Of a DNA stretch of 6,525 bases, positions 6,275-6,525 are shown piece by piece. Made by a program: the position numbers and the translations under genes. The stretch lies in NCBI GenBank assembly GCA_025455345.1, contig JALOMS010000294.1, forward strand, positions 1-6,525. The letters are read 5' to 3'. This DNA comes from Thermoflexibacter sp. GTDB lineage: Bacteria; Bacteroidota; Bacteroidia; Cytophagales; Thermoflexibacteraceae. How positions within the stretch are numbered: position 1 is the first letter of the stretch; every line of letters begins with the position of its first letter. Under the pieces are notes generated by a model. It was not told the origin of the DNA. It searched no databases and saw only the letters and a list, made by a program, of their open reading frames with translations.

Positions 6275-6525
6275 TTATCGTACCTCCAACAATATTATTG
6301 ACTATCAATTGGCTATTTTTGGCAGTAGCATTGAGGTCAGCTTGCCCATCTCCGTCAATATCTATAAAATAAGATTGACCTTCTTGCACATTGTCCATAG
6401 TCAGCACTAATGTCCCATTAGGTTTATCGCAAACTGTGGCATCAGTCGCTATCGCATCTACTACTACTGGTGGCGGGATAGGTGGAGCAGTATAAGGTGT
6501 AATCGTGGTAGGGAAAAGATTAGGA
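6243..6525 (-). CDS. N-terminal-side portion of the LRR-Ig surface protein, out of frame with the rest (runs off the window)
   Basis: This frame enters from the right edge and stays open for 93 codons to a TGA at 6243-6245. It begins with a Pro/Thr-rich linker (TPYTAPPIPPP, residues 10-19). A beta-rich domain follows (about 22-85) with VCDKPNGTLVL, EGQSYFI and an acidic DIDGDGQADL stretch (residues 55-64) that resembles a calcium-binding loop. The domain resembles the first domain of the downstream segment (EGxxY followed by strands), so the two look like tandem units of one protein. Skipping one T of the four-T run (plus-strand A at 6271-6274) joins the frames as GGTIIYPELPLPNNELF without a stop. 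The break is therefore either a sequencing or assembly indel or a real mutation. The signal peptide, if any, lies outside the window. Confidence 0.7.
   Translation of the reverse strand, partial: PNLFPTTITPYTAPPIPPPVVVDAIATDATVCDKPNGTLVLTMDNVQEGQSYFIDIDGDGQADLNATAKNSQLIVNNIVGGTIILSRTPSAQQ

Noticed and set aside
6243..6278. Programmed +1 frameshift of the prfB type
   Set aside because: The overlap lacks a CTTTGA-like slip-stop site and a preceding Shine-Dalgarno-like stimulator. A homopolymer indel is simpler.

Overview
The window reads as chromosomal DNA of a Bacteroidota bacterium, most likely of the Cytophagia type. The evidence is A+T-rich DNA, no clear Shine-Dalgarno sequences before the starts, and above all two genes whose products end in a type IX secretion system (T9SS) C-terminal sorting domain, a system essentially confined to this phylum. 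Genus-level placement is not possible from the sequence alone.

Layout, left to right. Positions 1-372 (+) are the 3' end of a secreted protein with a MopE-like Asp/Asn/Cys motif and a T9SS sorting domain. A strong hairpin (403-433) follows, then a 135-aa DCC-family (DUF393) thiol-disulfide oxidoreductase at 453-860 (+). It converges on a complete GTP-dependent phosphoenolpyruvate carboxykinase gene (pckG) at 1118-2965 (-). The 257-nt convergent gap holds a perfect 16-bp stem that should terminate transcription in both directions, plus a second, smaller inverted repeat. Upstream of pckG on the same strand are a 131-aa one-pass membrane/coiled-coil protein at 3111-3506 (-) and a very large surface protein from 3593 past the right edge (-). 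That protein combines leucine-rich repeats, Ig-like domains and a T9SS sorting domain. A 13-bp inverted repeat separates the last two genes.

The large surface-protein gene is interrupted: its reading frame changes between 6246 and 6274, next to a run of four A (four T on the coding strand). The protein carries a duplicated module (plant-type LRR cap, LRRs, a Tyr-Ala-Pro-Gln linker, an Ig-like domain); the second copy has about nine LRRs and the first only about two.

The genes do not form an obvious single pathway. pckG (gluconeogenesis/anaplerosis) and the DCC protein look like housekeeping genes lying between two unrelated secreted, surface-anchored proteins. I see no mobile element, CRISPR array, rRNA or tRNA, and no convincing new multi-gene system. 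The most notable points are the frameshift, the duplicated LRR-Ig architecture and the small PspB-like membrane protein.
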